DNA of 9,606 nt from JBNLBT01 sp050303435 (GTDB taxonomy: Bacteria; Pseudomonadota; Gammaproteobacteria; Xanthomonadales; Marinicellaceae): contig JBNLBT010000118.1 in NCBI GenBank assembly GCA_050303435.1, positions 1 through 9,606 of the forward strand, in the 5' to 3' direction. Positions 9,301 through 9,606 of the stretch are shown piece after piece. Numbering within the stretch: position 1 is the stretch's first letter; the number at the start of each line of letters is the position of its first letter. The notes under the pieces were generated by a model, which ran no database searches, had not been told where the DNA came from, and saw nothing but the letters and a program-made list of their open reading frames with translations. A program made the translations under genes and the position numbers.

Positions 9301-9606
9301 CTCCAAGGATATTCGGCAATCACATGGTTCATTGCACGCACACCGTTTTCCGAGCCATCGGCCCCATACCGCCAGGGCAGTAACAGCTGAATGTATTCGG
9401 CATCTTCACCCCAAATCTCGCCATCGGGGTATTCCACCACTTCGGTTCTTGAGCCAAACACCGAAAGCCCGTAATTGACCGGCACACCCTGTCCAAAATC
9501 ATGCACCAGCAGCTCGCCATTGATGACCGGCAACCACAACGGCAAGAACGCATGTTCTTCATTCATGGAACCCGAGCCATCAATCAAAGTGATGACATCG
9601 GCTGCT
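1..9606 (-). CDS. Giant RHS-repeat polymorphic toxin with vWA, CARDB, Ig-like and FG-GAP modules (partial at both ends)
   Basis: One minus-strand frame runs through the whole window with no TAA, TAG or TGA. I checked every in-frame triplet from 9605 down to 3, giving 3201 codons, and the frame is the same at both edges, so there is no frameshift. The domain order is vWA, CARDB, two Ig-like domains, FG-GAP propeller, CARDB, seven Ig-like domains, RHS shell with about 40 YD repeats, RHS core, and a toxin tip. RHS proteins are secreted or surface toxins whose YD-repeat barrel encloses a variable C-terminal effector that acts on competing cells. The N-terminal modules suggest an exposed adhesive stalk; that role is inferred. 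Start codon, any signal peptide, ribosome binding site and stop codon all lie outside the window, so export route and full length cannot be stated. The last 359 bases are AT-rich with different codon use, as expected of an exchangeable toxin end. Family assignment is firm; target and activity are not proven. Confidence 0.96.
360..811 (-). other. RHS-repeat-associated core domain with PxxxxDPxG junction
   Basis: Residues 2933-3082. After the repeats come VLYTHGDDLISQ, FGYDGLGSTRILTD, then SYGYQAFGELDY and HLFAGEQYDNN, and GFYYLRARYYNPGIGRF, the hallmark of the RHS core (the usual form is 'YTGqy.D.etGLYYyRaRYYdp..GRF'). It closes with HKYLYTHADPVNNIDPSG, matching the conserved P-x-x-x-x-D-P-x-G end, where the core of characterised RHS and TcC proteins cleaves itself to release the tip. 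The residue after DPSG is Tyr (3083) where Leu is commonest. D3079 would be the key residue of the motif. The base-composition change begins exactly here, so this is the boundary between the fixed shell and the exchangeable tip. Confidence 0.92.
812..3515 (-). repeat. RHS/YD-repeat array, about 40 units
   Basis: About 900 residues (2031-2932) built from units of roughly 20-22 residues, typical form RTEYEYDERGNL plus a T-D-x-x-G turn (for example TTVYAYDEAGRR, VTTFTYNALGNL, TSYSYDAVGNR). I count about 40 units by eye. In known RHS and TcC proteins these repeats wind into a hollow beta-cage that holds the toxin. At DNA level the repeats appear as a weak 60-66 base periodicity on the plus strand (gttgtaggtgta and similar). 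Some neighbouring units are very close copies. Two stretches break the pattern: about 2950-2640, and units with a few extra residues near 2320-2280 and 1275-1260. No stop or frameshift occurs. Confidence 0.96.
3516..4136 (-). other. N-terminal module of the RHS shell
   Basis: About 207 residues (1824-2030) carrying the usual entry to an RHS barrel: LKLGHFAIAFEDMNIPVAG, then IPITVTRGYDSR, then AFGKGWSIGFES. These match the widespread pattern 'f....D..ipv.G.pl...R.Ydsr' followed by 'fG.GWs' in the segment upstream of YD repeats. Later strands (SVTMPDGDVEKF, TTLDGTVYQLD, VTFTENGIEH) are the strand-turn-strand units that lead into the repeats. Two cysteines, in RYCVRPL and PECQDL, sit in this module. 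In known RHS structures this part caps one end of the barrel. Confidence 0.78.
4137..4712 (-). other. Two divergent Ig-like domains before the RHS shell
   Basis: Two non-identical beta-sandwich segments follow the regular array. The first (4712-4452, about 87 residues) contains VSIDVLFDGEPVVLDGNNQ and TEIGTHTVQATLTDD, resembling PKD or bacterial Ig domains. The second (4451-4137, about 105 residues) begins DSDPPEVDILSPEDGGIVTG, runs through VRVRVQDQNLAYWRLSYR and closes with MNGAYVLVIEATDSSG. That is the pattern of the Ig-like domain commonly found directly in front of RHS shells. They lack the LSWTP signature of the preceding repeats. Their exact family cannot be fixed by eye. Confidence 0.6.
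4713..6077 (-). repeat. Five tandem Ig-like (He_PIG/cadherin-like) domains of about 90 residues
   Basis: Five head-to-tail domains with near-constant length (about 93, 91, 91, 90 and 90 residues) starting at 6077, 5798, 5525, 5252 and 4982. Starts read ENTAPRLTQ, NLPPEITSTP, NSAPEITSVP, NNAPVISSTP and VASAVPEIISIP. The middle strands read FFLTEAPAGVEL, YALIEAPVGAHID, YHLVQAPTSTTLN, HRLLQAPVGMVVD and YRLIEGPVGMQVD, followed by LSWTPS, FSWLPG, LEWPAT, VSWPLA and LSWTPT. Each ends in a calcium-type turn such as ALDDLGAYD or EVADGRGG and a final beta strand. Units 4 and 6 of the protein's Ig series (here the second and fourth) carry DPEGSA or DPDGDA, typical cadherin-like calcium contacts. Together they form a rod that would hold the RHS cage away from the N-terminal binding modules. 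Confidence 0.88.
6135..6470 (-). other. CARDB-like beta-sandwich domain, copy 2
   Basis: About 112 residues (1046-1157) starting ALRPDLSVTGPEID. It contains the strand MSTQVRNITPVPY with the family's N-x-x/G turn, then VNFYADS, LLGSVHLDQL and a closing RYVAELVPDD strand. It ends SIDECLTLNNTA, the D/E...NN ending of CARDB domains. The D/E-C-L-x-x-N-N ending is shared with the copy at 8876-8573, so the two copies bracket the two Ig-like domains and the propeller. Assignment is by motif and length. Confidence 0.6.
6560..7611 (-). repeat. FG-GAP/VCBS-type beta-propeller, seven acidic-loop motifs
   Basis: Seven copies of an acidic calcium-loop motif followed by a hydrophobic strand recur every 39-48 residues: IADLDGDLQREI (7456), TADLDGDGAPEIL (7310), LLDFNQDGLLDVL (7181), AGNFDADANAEWV (7070), IADVNRDGINDIV (6938), LTDLNNDGAFEML (6818) and ISDLEDDGDVEVM (6686). 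An eighth acidic loop, DSNGDGLIGFGD (7607-7572), precedes them and looks more like an EF-hand or dockerin-type loop. Between motifs come strands such as SADGQLLWES and DHDGSVLWQ, typical of these blades. Such repeats build seven-bladed, calcium-bound propellers, as in integrin alpha heads and many secreted bacterial binding proteins. The likely role is ligand binding or rigid spacing outside the cell; this is inferred from the fold. Confidence 0.85.
7612..7973 (-). other. Unassigned inter-domain segment
   Basis: About 120 residues (546-665) between the Ig-like pair and the propeller that I cannot assign to a family. It is rich in Asp, Phe and Tyr in its first half (for example NFIDFYDPNALEMF and AFVSDFDYNN) and contains one cysteine in NHWCGSDEP. 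It lacks the repeated Ig or FG-GAP signatures. It may fold as the first part of the propeller or as a small separate domain. The frame stays open and codon use looks like the neighbouring parts of the gene. Confidence 0.45.
7974..8522 (-). repeat. Two tandem Ig-like (He_PIG/cadherin-like) domains
   Basis: Two units of roughly 90 residues (about 362-450 and 454-545). Each opens with a Pro-Pro start (NNQPPQLL and FQPPVIVSTP). The middle strand is LSYALIENPG in unit 1 and LSYDLVSGPAGM in unit 2, followed by GEFSWIPS or GVLSWDAP. Each closes with a VRVSD strand: FTVRVSDIGG in unit 1 and VSIRVSDQFG in unit 2. This is the signature of putative-Ig domains of large secreted bacterial proteins, where they act as spacers or glycan/surface-binding modules. 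The second unit is slightly longer, with an LSALDELF insertion before its closing strand. They connect the first CARDB-like domain to the linker before the propeller. Confidence 0.78.
8573..8876 (-). other. CARDB-like beta-sandwich domain, copy 1
   Basis: About 100 residues (245-345) beginning with ADLSIQAVEV and passing through VTVVNRGLAS, the 'xNxG' turn typical of CARDB (cell adhesion related domain found in bacteria) sandwiches. A basic strand RLMKTG and a VDQLAAGGHIVVTF segment follow; the latter matches the usual 'L.pG....v.f' stretch. It ends with DCLIDNN, the position of the family's D-x-N-N ending. A second copy with the same ending lies at 6470-6135, on the other side of the propeller. 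CARDB domains are structural or adhesive modules of secreted bacterial proteins. The assignment rests on motif spacing only; another Ig-like fold is possible. Confidence 0.6.
8915..9605 (-). other. von Willebrand factor A (vWA) domain
   Basis: Residues 1 to about 231 of the protein. The first strand and metal-site loop read DVITLIDGSGSM (residues 3-14), which matches the DxSxS part of the MIDAS metal-binding motif at D9, S11 and S13. The motif MTDEG supplies the later MIDAS aspartate at residue 115. The position usually held by the MIDAS threonine appears to be S85, in DGSENG. Four cysteines (118, 121, 153, 180) fall in the second half, two of them as CSGC, consistent with disulfides in an exported protein. 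The end of the domain reads SAWAIGLI followed by a helix rich in Ala and Phe. vWA domains generally bind protein ligands through a divalent metal, so this module may mediate adhesion or partner binding. Its N-terminal edge may be cut by the window end. Confidence 0.82.

Overview
The window lies wholly inside one very large gene on the minus strand. Reading frame by frame, the minus-strand frame whose codons end at positions divisible by 3 has no stop codon from 9605 to 3. That is 3201 consecutive sense codons, open at both edges, so the true start lies beyond 9606 and the true stop lies before position 1. No second gene, RNA gene, promoter, terminator, mobile element or intergenic gap can be supported. 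Residue numbers below are window residues: residue 1 is the codon at 9605-9603 and residue 3201 the codon at 5-3.

The product is a mosaic, RHS-type polymorphic toxin. From its N-terminal side (high coordinates) to its C-terminal side (low coordinates) it carries: a von Willebrand A domain with a metal-site motif (9605-8915); a CARDB-like beta sandwich (8876-8573); two Ig-like putative-Ig (He_PIG/cadherin-like) domains (8522-7974); an unassigned linker; a seven-motif FG-GAP/VCBS beta-propeller (about 7611-6560); a second CARDB-like sandwich (6470-6135); five tandem Ig-like domains of about 90 residues (6077-4713); two more divergent Ig-like domains (4712-4137); the N-terminal part of the RHS shell (4136-3516); about 40 YD repeats (3515-812); the RHS-associated core ending in PxxxxDPxG (811-360); and a variable C-terminal tip (359-1) with two hydrophobic segments and the beginning of what looks like a PD-(D/E)xK nuclease toxin. 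The window ends within the codon expected to encode the catalytic lysine.

Inferred logic: the vWA, CARDB, Ig and propeller modules form a long secreted or surface-exposed stalk that could bind a target surface. The RHS repeats form a beta-cage that encloses the toxic tip, and the core's DPxG motif marks the self-cleavage point that frees it. The tip differs sharply from the rest in base composition (39% GC over 1-360, about 32% over 1-180, against 53-62% in two sampled 60-base stretches of the RHS region) and in arginine codon use. This is the usual sign of a displaceable toxin cassette. A cognate immunity gene would be expected just beyond position 1.

The organism is probably a Gram-negative bacterium of moderate to high GC, plausibly a free-living gammaproteobacterium, judged from domain style and base composition only. 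No taxonomic marker is present, so this is a weak inference.
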